Positions 15,495 through 20,552 of a DNA stretch of 20,552 bases are shown here, one piece after another (position 1 is the first letter of the stretch; the number at the start of each line of letters is the position of its first letter). The DNA is taken from IMG/VR virus record IMGVR_UViG_3300030002_000130, positions 1-20,552 of that record; one strand, 5' to 3'. The stretch is from a virus. The notes under the pieces are model-generated. The model saw only the letters and a program-made list of their open reading frames with translations. It searched no databases and was not told where the DNA came from. The position numbers and the translations under genes were made by a program.

Positions 15495-16431
15495 CGAGGG
15501 TGATCTTGCTATCCCTCGACGCACCACACCCGTTGCATTTGATGTTGATCGTTTCTTCCACGCCGAAGCAGTCCATTGCCTTCTCGTACTCTTGGAGCTT
15601 GAAGCACGTGTCGCCGTCGAAGTTAGCAACGACCTCGATGCGCTCCGCCAACGTCATGCGTGGGTTCTCTTTGGAAGTGAACACCGAGGCAAGCTTGCCG
15701 AGGTACTGATACTCAACATCCAACCAATCCGGATGCTCTAGGAATTCAACGGTATCCCGCATCGTGGCCGGCCGGCAGTAGAAGGGTTCAGGCAGTGCAT
15801 AGAGTTCAGGAGGCGGCAGCTCCTTCAAGTGATTGACCTGCAGATTGGGTTGCGTGATCGTAGTGACGATCTTCAGTGAATCTTCAGGCATCTCTTTGTT
15901 CTGCACTTGAACGATATGCACAGGGTTCAAGCAGAATGAAGTAGTGACCAAAGTGGCCTTGGCGAAGGAATGCAGCTTGAGCCAATAGAGAACGAAGTAG
16001 AAATCGGCGACGCACAGATCAAAGGCTAACGGACCTTCTACGTTCTGCGCTGTGGTGGACAAGACCGCGCTGACTGCTTCGATCATGGGAAGCATGCTTC
16101 GGTCTTCGTGCGCCTTCGACAGCTTGGCCAGATGCAGAATGCGGAACGGCTTGACGTAGAGATCCTTGAAACCGTAGAAGGCAAACTCCGAGGGCAGGGC
16201 AACGCTGATTGCTTCAGGGTCAGCACTTGGATTCGTGAAGCCAACAGGGATCACAGGGACAGGAGCATGATGGGGGACAGGACGGCCTTCAGGCGCAGGC
16301 ATCGCCATTGGTTGCATGGACTTGCGCTTGAACTGATTCCGTGCTTGTTGAGCTGGAGTCTGTGTTGCTGTCGCAAGATGGTCTTGCAACGCTTGCGGGA
16401 ACGCGGCGAACGTCGTTTGCTCGTTACTCAT
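15463..16431 (-). CDS. Tail/baseplate assembly chaperone, gp26-like
   Basis: This 322-residue protein has a flexible Pro-rich N-terminus (1-70), then helical blocks (FRILHLAKLSKAHEDRSMLP, 97-116; FDLCVADFYFVLYWLKLHSF, 137-156). A possible split metal site follows: C167 and H172 in SFCLNPVH, and C299 and C302 in IKCNGC. This general layout is seen in gp26-type baseplate hub/assembly proteins of large myophages. It lies between the tube-fold and tape-measure genes, so a chaperone for the tape measure or hub is the best functional guess. The start has AGAGAGG 9 nt upstream. The frame ends LDAHSFLSAER at a TAA at 15465-15463, but a +1 shift near the end would join it to the overlapping frame. Confidence 0.68.
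   Translation of the reverse strand: MSNEQTTFAAFPQALQDHLATATQTPAQQARNQFKRKSMQPMAMPAPEGRPVPHHAPVPVIPVGFTNPSADPEAISVALPSEFAFYGFKDLYVKPFRILHLAKLSKAHEDRSMLPMIEAVSAVLSTTAQNVEGPLAFDLCVADFYFVLYWLKLHSFAKATLVTTSFCLNPVHIVQVQNKEMPEDSLKIVTTITQPNLQVNHLKELPPPELYALPEPFYCRPATMRDTVEFLEHPDWLDVEYQYLGKLASVFTSKENPRMTLAERIEVVANFDGDTCFKLQEYEKAMDCFGVEETINIKCNGCGASRDSKITLDAHSFLSAER
15477..15486 (-). promoter_or_regulatory. Candidate +1 programmed frameshift site (TCG TTT CTT T)
   Basis: In the zero frame, the codons before the stop read CAC TCG TTT CTT TCC GCT GAG CGA TAA. If the Phe tRNA on TTT (15483-15481) slips one base to TTC, the next codon is TTT and the chain continues FFPLSDKAEV into the other frame. TTT-C is favourable because the GAA anticodon pairs better with TTC. 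The exact site is inference; a -2 shift in the same region would give the same register. Confidence 0.45.
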
Positions 16432-16452
16432 TTTATGATGCCTCTCTTTTGG

Positions 16453-17466
16453 TTAGAAATACCCACCCGTACCCTCTGCAGGTTTGGGTTGGAAGAAATT
16501 TGATACCTTACTCGGGATGCTACTCAAGGCACTACCGACCTTGGATAACGTATTCAAGCCGAAACCCATAAGACCATTCGGCGACTTAGACTGCATAGCG
16601 CTTTGTAATCCGGAACTGCTCGATGCAGACATAACGTCAATATCCACATCGTTGGTAGCGAAGTCTACTGTAGCCATCAAGCGACCACTAGCATCACTGA
16701 CCACTTGCAACGAGTCAATGTTCGTCGGCCACGCATCGTAGTACGTGATGGTCATCACCTCCTGCCTATTTACAGATAGGATGCTGACGGGGATGTTCCG
16801 GTAGAAGCCCATGTCACCAGGTGCGTGAGGTCTTCCCCACTTGCCTTGGTTCGCGTAGTCAGCGGCCTTGCCATAACGAAGGACAAGATCCTGCCACCGT
16901 TTGAGGTACATCATCGTCTGCATGGAATTGTCGAGGAAGAACGTGAGCTGCAATCCTGACACCGAGTACGTCTTCGGTATCTTCTCGAAGTGCCCACGAC
17001 GATACACGTCTTGTGTTTCGATAACACGGAAGGGGAGTGTGCCTGCCTCAACGTAGTACCAAGGGAGAGTAACTCCCGGTAGTAACGGAGGCATACAGAA
17101 CCAATTGAAGTTGAGCAGAGCGTCCTGCCGCGCATTGATTCCTTGGAAGGGATTGCCCGGATTGGCCTGACCTTGAGCGAGACTGGCGAACGAAGGGTCG
17201 CTACCGAAGGAAGCTTTGGTCATGTCGTTCGGTATGCCGAGCAGCTTCGACTGGGCACCTGAGAAGTCGCCAGTGAGTGCAGACATGGCGGCACTACGCA
17301 GCCCGTTAACTGCGGAGCTAGAGGCGCGGTTGATGCCACCGTTGATCTGCGACTGGACATTCATCATGCCATACGTCGCGTTGTTTGTCAGGGATTGCCG
17401 AGCACCGAGAACAGGAGATGTCGCTGCGTTCTTGGCACCAGCTATGAGGCCGGAGAAGGATGCCAT
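16453..17466 (-). CDS. Tail-tube-fold protein (gp19 family; tube or tube initiator)
   Basis: Residues about 120-278 resemble T4 gp19: LPGVTLPWYYVEAGTLPFR, then GLQLTFFLDNSMQTMMYLKR, YRNIPVSILSV, and YYDAWPTNIDSLQVVSD, followed by a strand ending DFATNDVDIDV. The WPTN-[I/V]-xx-LQ phrase is the clearest match; in T4 gp19 the same spot reads WPTNVGELQ. The protein is 337 residues, roughly twice gp19, with an Ala/Ser/Gly-rich extension of about 110 residues at the N-terminus and about 55 at the C-terminus (ending GTGGYF). The length is closer to gp54, so it may be a tube initiator with the main tube elsewhere. It opens the tail cassette after a terminator-like region. The start has only a weak Shine-Dalgarno. 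Confidence 0.75.
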   Translation of the reverse strand: MASFSGLIAGAKNAATSPVLGARQSLTNNATYGMMNVQSQINGGINRASSSAVNGLRSAAMSALTGDFSGAQSKLLGIPNDMTKASFGSDPSFASLAQGQANPGNPFQGINARQDALLNFNWFCMPPLLPGVTLPWYYVEAGTLPFRVIETQDVYRRGHFEKIPKTYSVSGLQLTFFLDNSMQTMMYLKRWQDLVLRYGKAADYANQGKWGRPHAPGDMGFYRNIPVSILSVNRQEVMTITYYDAWPTNIDSLQVVSDASGRLMATVDFATNDVDIDVMSASSSSGLQSAMQSKSPNGLMGFGLNTLSKVGSALSSIPSKVSNFFQPKPAEGTGGYF

Positions 17467-17525
17467 TGGTTGTACCGTAAATGGCGAAGTGCTAGCTGAA
17501 CTTGGAACCTTAGAAGAAAGCTAGC

Positions 17526-17541
17526 CTTCTAGGTTTAGAAG
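17526..17541 (-). terminator. Second hairpin in the gap (CTTCTA/TAGAAG)
   Basis: A 6-bp perfect stem (cttcta at 17526-17531, tagaag at 17536-17541) with a 4-base loop follows the main terminator-like hairpin on the minus-strand transcript, and a T-rich stretch (TTTCTTCT) lies a few bases further on. It overlaps the T-tract of the first hairpin, so the two probably compete. Being AT-rich, it is weak alone and could be an RNA-processing or pause element instead. Confidence 0.35.
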
Positions 17542-17578
17542 AAGGAGGGCAAAGGCAGTACGCTCTTTATCGCCCTCC
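17537..17578 (-). terminator. Intrinsic terminator-like hairpin between early block and tail cassette
   Basis: On the minus strand a stem GGAGGGC (17578-17572) pairs with GCCCTCC (17550-17544), extended inside by AAAG/CTTT with a 3-base bulge, and is followed by TTCTTCT (17543-17537). The preceding gene ends in tandem stops (TGATAA). This is the longest non-coding gap in the window (127 bases, 17467-17593). It fits the end of one transcription unit, although the T-tract is interrupted. I see no convincing sigma-70 promoter after it. Confidence 0.6.
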
Positions 17579-17593
17579 GTGGGGTATGGCTTA

Positions 17594-17848
17594 TCAGTCA
17601 GGTGCTTCGGTGATCGTTATGTAGTACGACTTACCTTGCACCAGTTGCGACTTGGCCGCGGGGTTGGCGATACCTGCTTTGAACTCACCCCATGGTGTCA
17701 TCTTTCCGAACACTGCATTCTCCGGAAGCTGACGCTTACCCGCATCGGGTTCATACACGGCACCGAACTGAACAGTCTGAACTGATTCATCTGTTGCGGC
17801 ATCACCTTGGGGAGCCACCCAACACTTCATCTTGCAAACAATAGTCAT
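17594..17848 (-). CDS. Small beta-rich phage protein of unknown function
   Basis: I choose the ATG at 17848 (MTIVCKMKCW, 84 residues) because AGGAG lies 8 nt upstream; an in-frame ATG 8 codons earlier lacks this. The sequence VQFGAVYEPDAGKRQLPENA, VFGKMTPWGEFKAGIANPAA and QGKSYYITITEAPD follows a pattern I recall from short conserved proteins in many tailed phages: a CKMxC-like start, an 'ENAxFxKxTPxG' middle and a 'GKxYYxxxT' end. Their function is unknown to me; they are often near virion genes. Two cysteines (C5, C9) lie near the N-terminus. It is the last gene before the terminator-like hairpin. Confidence 0.8.
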   Translation of the reverse strand: MTIVCKMKCWVAPQGDAATDESVQTVQFGAVYEPDAGKRQLPENAVFGKMTPWGEFKAGIANPAAKSQLVQGKSYYITITEAPD

Positions 17849-17926
17849 CTTTGTTACTCCTAAGTAAACCACCTTTCAGTGGCGGGCTCAGGCCTTTGTC
17901 TTACAGTCTCGCAGCCTGCGAAAACG

Positions 17927-18139
17927 TTACCGTGCGTCTTTCGACACGTTCATTATGTTGTGGAACATAGTGGTGATCGCGTCGAAATCATCAGAGTCCA
18001 GACTCTTGCGAATCTCTTTGCAGAACGACTCAATTCGACCTACGTCGTATAGTGCCTTGTGTCTTTTGTTCTGAATGGCTTGTTTTTTCTCAGAGGCGGG
18101 GCTTGCGGCCTGCAACCTATTAGACGCGTTGATTTTCAT
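17927..18139 (-). CDS. Small protein with the shared MKINAxxRL N-terminus
   Basis: This is a 70-residue, mainly helical, charged protein starting MKINASNRLQAASPASEKKQ and ending MNVSKDAR. The N-terminus matches those of two other genes nearby (at 19621 and 19908), while the rest is unrelated. The start has GAGGG 9 nt upstream and lies 21 nt after the preceding stop. No catalytic motif or membrane segment is seen. If the shared peptide is a virion-targeting or propeptide signal, this would be a small internal virion protein; that is inference. An A-S-E triplet at residues 15-17 would fit the [S/A/G]-x-E cleavage rule reported for phiKZ-type prohead proteases, but such triplets occur by chance. 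Confidence 0.78.
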   Translation of the reverse strand: MKINASNRLQAASPASEKKQAIQNKRHKALYDVGRIESFCKEIRKSLDSDDFDAITTMFHNIMNVSKDAR

Positions 18140-18160
18140 TTTGTGTAACCCTCGGTGTGA

Positions 18161-18616
18161 TTAAAAAATGCCGGTGCCGTAGTCGAATGACGCACCACCC
18201 CAGGTGAGTAATATCGCGGGATCGATAGATCCTCCCTTCGGACCTTGACGAGACAGGTCGACCTGATCTCGAATGATGCGACCCTGCGGTGGCATGTAGT
18301 ATCCGATGGACGGGTTGGGATCAACAGAGATGATCTCTTCAGACACATAGAGGTCACGCTCAATGATGATCTCGTCTCGTGCGTCCGGATGCTCAGGCCA
18401 CTGCTCGCCGACTTTGTAGATGATGTTCAAACGTGCGGTGCCTTGGGCATACAGCGCAATGTCGAGCACGTTAGCAATCTTCTCGCAGTCGTTCATCTCG
18501 CAGATGACGGCAAGCGTCTCCTTGGGCTGAGCGTTCTTCATGGCAATCAAGTCTCGAGTAATCTGCGCCTCGACTGCCGGGGTGTATGTGTCGTAGATGA
18601 GACGAATCGCAAACAT
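18161..18616 (-). CDS. Unknown 151-residue protein
   Basis: The protein starts MFAIRLIYDTYTPAVEAQIT and contains a helical region with three Cys-free turns followed by ETLAVICEMNDCEKIANVLD, then a beta/loop-rich second half (IGYYMPPQGRIIRDQVDLSR) ending DYGTGIF. I recognise no family. There is no signal peptide or membrane helix. The start is well supported: AGGAG lies 6 nt upstream of the ATG and 9 nt separate it from the preceding stop. It sits between two genes that carry the MKINA-type N-terminus but does not carry it itself. A virion or virion-assembly role is possible from context only. Confidence 0.75.
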   Translation of the reverse strand: MFAIRLIYDTYTPAVEAQITRDLIAMKNAQPKETLAVICEMNDCEKIANVLDIALYAQGTARLNIIYKVGEQWPEHPDARDEIIIERDLYVSEEIISVDPNPSIGYYMPPQGRIIRDQVDLSRQGPKGGSIDPAILLTWGGASFDYGTGIF

Positions 18617-18625
18617 GGATGACTC

Positions 18626-19621
18626 CTAAACCTTCAGCGCACTGAGCGCTGGAATCTTTACTGCCAGATGCAACTTCTTGGCAGCGGTGTAGAACAACGC
18701 TATCAGGAAATTCCAATTGCTGACTGACAGGTAGTTGAACAGTGACACGCCGGAAAGCCCTGCAGCCAAAAGAACAAGGCCTGCAATGCCTGACGGAGTA
18801 GCGAACAGATCGTAAATCGAGAAGTTACCTTTCAAAGCATCGATCACAGCATCAAGAGCCATGTCCGAATCAAAGTTACCACTGAACGACATGTTGAACC
18901 ACATCCAGATCAGAAGGCCTGCCAACGCAGGGCCAGCAAGCTTCTTCAGGAGAGGGTACTTGGCTAACAGGTCGTCGACAGCCTTGGCACTCTTCTGTAC
19001 ATGCTGGAACGCACCACTCTTCTCTAGGTCATGCACCACAGCCATCAATCCGTGATGCAGTAAGGCTGCTGTTGCTTTGACTGCCTTGACTGCCGTGATG
19101 ACTGAGAACTTCAATGCCTTCAGAAGCTTGAACACGCTACGCTCTTTGAACGCTGCGACGATCTCTGTCTTGCTTACCTTGAGATGCTCGGAGATGTCGG
19201 CAATCAGCTTCTTGTATTCGGAAAAGAAATGTGTAAGCACAGAAGGCAGACTGAAAGCATTGAGCTCGTCTGCCTCTTTCAACGTGGCGCTCAGGAAGGC
19301 ACAGTATTGCTTGTAGCTGACGTCTTCGATTGACGCAGTGACGGTCAATCGATTAGCAGCCTCGATCGAGTCCTTCTCTTCGTCGCCGTCTTCTTCAGAG
19401 TCTTCAACGTCGTCCTCTTTGCCCTCGTCGTACCAAGCATCTTCAGGCTTGATCGGATCCTTAGGCTTCGGAGGGACGATAGGTGCTGAAGGCTTCACTG
19501 GCGTCGTAGGTGTAGAAGGCTTGACCGGCTCTACAGGCTCTGCCGACTTTTGCATCTCCACCGGCTTTATCGGCTTGGGGTTGTACTCTGAAAGGAGGCG
19601 CTGAGCAGCGTTGATCTTCAC
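18626..19621 (-). CDS. Membrane-associated protein with MKINA N-terminus, Pro-rich and acidic linkers
   Basis: This 331-residue protein starts at GTG (MKINAAQRLL), overlapping the previous stop by four bases (GTGA), with AAAGGA 6 nt upstream. Residues 15-60 are Pro/Lys-rich (PKPIKP, PVKPSAPIVPPKPKDPIKP) and 64-85 strongly acidic. At 86-92 a second copy of the motif appears (IEAANRL). A helical, Lys/Ala-rich region spans 105-225. Three hydrophobic segments follow at about 228-246 (LAGPALAGLLIWMWF), 276-297 and 302-314. I have the impression that the 160-315 part recurs in other large phages, but I know no function. An ejected or internal virion protein that inserts in the host membrane would fit; so would a protein acting in the infected cell's membrane. 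Confidence 0.78.
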   Translation of the reverse strand: MKINAAQRLLSEYNPKPIKPVEMQKSAEPVEPVKPSTPTTPVKPSAPIVPPKPKDPIKPEDAWYDEGKEDDVEDSEEDGDEEKDSIEAANRLTVTASIEDVSYKQYCAFLSATLKEADELNAFSLPSVLTHFFSEYKKLIADISEHLKVSKTEIVAAFKERSVFKLLKALKFSVITAVKAVKATAALLHHGLMAVVHDLEKSGAFQHVQKSAKAVDDLLAKYPLLKKLAGPALAGLLIWMWFNMSFSGNFDSDMALDAVIDALKGNFSIYDLFATPSGIAGLVLLAAGLSGVSLFNYLSVSNWNFLIALFYTAAKKLHLAVKIPALSALKV

Positions 19622-19908
19622 TCCTTATCCTTTCCAAGTTTGCGTTCCAGGTGTGGTACCCACGCAGGCTTAACACGCACTGGAGGTTTGTGTTGGAGCC
19701 TCTGCTGGTGCAGCTCAGTGGCAGACGGCAGCTTGTCGATATACGACGGGGACTTCTCAGAGTAAGGAGCGCCCATGAACAGTTTGTCGTTCGGATGCTC
19801 ATGGTTGTATCTCGAGCGCTCTTGCGAAGACATGTCAAGCCACCACTGAGGCGTATCGTGGCTGATAGTAGCACTCATCCTCAACCTCGTAGCCGCATTG
19901 ATCTGCAT
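19618..19908 (-). CDS. Small protein with MQINAATRL N-terminus and WW...HP motif
   Basis: I choose the ATG at 19908 (MQINAATRLRMSATIS, 96 residues): GGAAGGA lies about 5 nt upstream, and the start is 1 nt after the previous stop. A longer start at 19923 lacks this. Residues 22-42 (WWLDMSSQERSRYNHEHPND) match a pattern I recall from many large-phage virion proteins: two tryptophans, 'LS..Eq..Y...HP.SK'. The C-terminus is basic and Pro-containing (KPPVRVKPAWVPHLERKLGK). The function is unknown; the combination with the shared N-terminal motif suggests a packaged or structure-associated protein. It overlaps the next gene by four bases. Confidence 0.78.
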   Translation of the reverse strand: MQINAATRLRMSATISHDTPQWWLDMSSQERSRYNHEHPNDKLFMGAPYSEKSPSYIDKLPSATELHQQRLQHKPPVRVKPAWVPHLERKLGKDKE

Positions 19909-19909
19909 G

Positions 19910-20158
19910 TCAGTCCTTCCCAACGCCCTTGGCTAATGCCTTCGCGTCGTCCAGAGAGATGGTCATCACTTTCGTAATCTCGTCAGGCAGCACGAGACGG
20001 ATGTTCTTGCCATTGGACGATTTCCGAACACCAAACTTGTCGCCCTTCTGGATCACGACTGGCTTACCACGAAAGTCGAGAGTGATGGGCTTACCAGCTT
20101 GGTAAGAAAACCAGTCGTAATCCGTGTCCGGCTTGATGCGCGCCATAAATGAGTACAT
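19910..20158 (-). CDS. Small unknown protein (82 residues)
   Basis: This protein starts MYSFMARIKPDTDYDWFSYQ and continues with a beta-rich middle (KPITLDFRGKPVVIQKGDKF) and a short helical end (LDDAKALAKGVGKD). The ATG at 20158 has an excellent Shine-Dalgarno (AAGGAGGT, 7 nt spacing), so I prefer it to the internal Met at residue 5. I recognise no family. The 'G-K-P-V-V-I-Q-K-G-D-K-F-G-V-R' stretch has the look of a small beta-barrel domain. It begins a tightly coupled run with the next two genes. Confidence 0.8.
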   Translation of the reverse strand: MYSFMARIKPDTDYDWFSYQAGKPITLDFRGKPVVIQKGDKFGVRKSSNGKNIRLVLPDEITKVMTISLDDAKALAKGVGKD

Positions 20159-20209
20159 TGAAACTACCTCCTTAGCCTTGCTGTTCTGTTGTCACTATGA
20201 AATTGCATC

Positions 20210-20552
20210 TCACAGTGGTTTCAAGACAGCAGTACCCTTGGTTGCAATGTTGCGGTTGCGCAGCTCTGCTCTGTAGTTGGGATCCTTCTGTGCTCGCATT
20301 GCAATCTTCACAATCTTCGCATTCAAGTCGCGCTTTTTTGCCTCTTGGTTATAAACGTGTTGCTTCTGTCCCGTCTTCCCAAGAGTGAACAGATCGTGAT
20401 GGTGGAACTCGCGGGAACCTAAGCCGGGGGAGCGAGAGTACCCTGCACCCAACGAGGCCGTCGTCAGGTGATGCACTTGTGCATTGACTTCAGCGTCGAA
20501 ATCGGAGTCTTCTTCTCCCTCTTCGCCGTCGGGCCTCTGTTGCTCGGTCTCG
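20210..20552 (-). CDS. Unknown protein, partial at right edge
   Basis: The frame is open to the window edge, so the N-terminus is missing. An in-frame GTG at 20476 is not needed as a start, because coding-like sequence continues upstream: a strongly acidic tract (PDGEEGEEDSDFDAEVNA), then VHHLTTASLGAGYSRSPGLG. The C-terminal part is basic and helical (EAKKRDLNAKIVKIAMRAQK, then NYRAELRNRNIATKG). No catalytic motif is seen. The acidic tract followed by a hydrophobic turn and 'LTxTAS'-like residues resembles the region around the second motif copy of the membrane-like protein at 18626-19621, but the match is short. The 50 bases between this stop and the next start hold only a Shine-Dalgarno. 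Confidence 0.7.
   Translation of the reverse strand, partial: ETEQQRPDGEEGEEDSDFDAEVNAQVHHLTTASLGAGYSRSPGLGSREFHHHDLFTLGKTGQKQHVYNQEAKKRDLNAKIVKIAMRAQKDPNYRAELRNRNIATKGTAVLKPL

Noticed and set aside
17849-17872. Longer start for the 84-residue protein
   Set aside because: It would place the strong AGGAG site inside the coding sequence; the ATG at 17848 is ideally spaced from it.
17869-17882. CCAC/GTGG hairpin followed by TTTACTT upstream of the 84-residue gene, and a TCGCA/TGCGA hairpin at 17909-17921
   Set aside because: Stems of only 4-5 bp; the first abuts the Shine-Dalgarno and the second is not followed by a T-tract on the transcribed strand. Chance hairpins are common at this size.
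19909-19923. Longer start for the 96-residue protein (MGRTD before MQINA)
   Set aside because: The GGAAGGA Shine-Dalgarno is positioned for the ATG at 19908, and the longer start would sit inside the upstream gene with no ribosome-binding site.
1-20552. CRISPR array, tRNA or rRNA genes, insertion sequence, integrase/att site
   Set aside because: No spaced direct repeats, cloverleaf-like sequence, transposase or recombinase motifs were found on either strand.

Overview
This window is the tail and baseplate module of a large contractile-tailed (myovirus-type) phage or closely related prophage. Every credible gene lies on the minus strand. Genes are packed end to end, with 1- or 4-nt stop/start overlaps or gaps of a few bases, and nearly all have a purine-rich Shine-Dalgarno. 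I see no integrase, tRNA, att site, CRISPR array or host gene. The host is probably Gram-negative: there are two tail-borne peptidoglycan hydrolases of different chemistry, and the architecture resembles T4, Mu and P2. I cannot name the species from the sequence alone.

Reading in the direction of transcription (high to low coordinates), the first block (about 20.55-17.59 kb) holds seven small or unfamiliar genes, the first cut by the window edge. Three of them start with the same short motif, M-[K/Q]-I-N-A-[A/S]-x-R-L, on otherwise unrelated proteins. One of these is a Pro-rich, acidic, multi-pass membrane-like protein. The block ends in an intrinsic terminator-like hairpin (17537-17578) followed by a second hairpin.

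The second block (17.47-2.22 kb) is a complete contractile-tail assembly cassette in the order seen in simple myophages: tail-tube-fold protein; gp26-like tail/baseplate chaperone with a probable +1 (or -2) programmed frameshift; a two-gene hydrophobic tape-measure/hub region, the second gene carrying a soluble lytic transglycosylase (SLT) domain; gp48/gp54-like tube cap; LysM-like gp53-type protein; gp27/gpD-like hub; gp5/gpV-like spike without lysozyme; PAAR spike tip fused to an M15-type peptidase; an unknown Pro-rich/coiled-coil protein; gp25; gp6/gpJ wedge with an FN3-like insertion; and a gp7/gpI-like wedge protein. The major sheath, the portal and the head genes are outside the window.

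The third block (3.33-0 kb) is the receptor-contacting end: a probable beta-helical protein, then a large fibre protein with a tail-fibre-like N-terminus, a PKD/Ig-like middle and a 217-residue polyglycine-rich tip, then the start of an unidentified gene that runs off the left edge.

The most interesting observations are the frameshift in the tail chaperone gene, the shared N-terminal peptide on otherwise unrelated neighbouring proteins (candidate targeting or propeptide signal), the PAAR-peptidase tip, and the two-protein transmembrane tape-measure region with an embedded transglycosylase.
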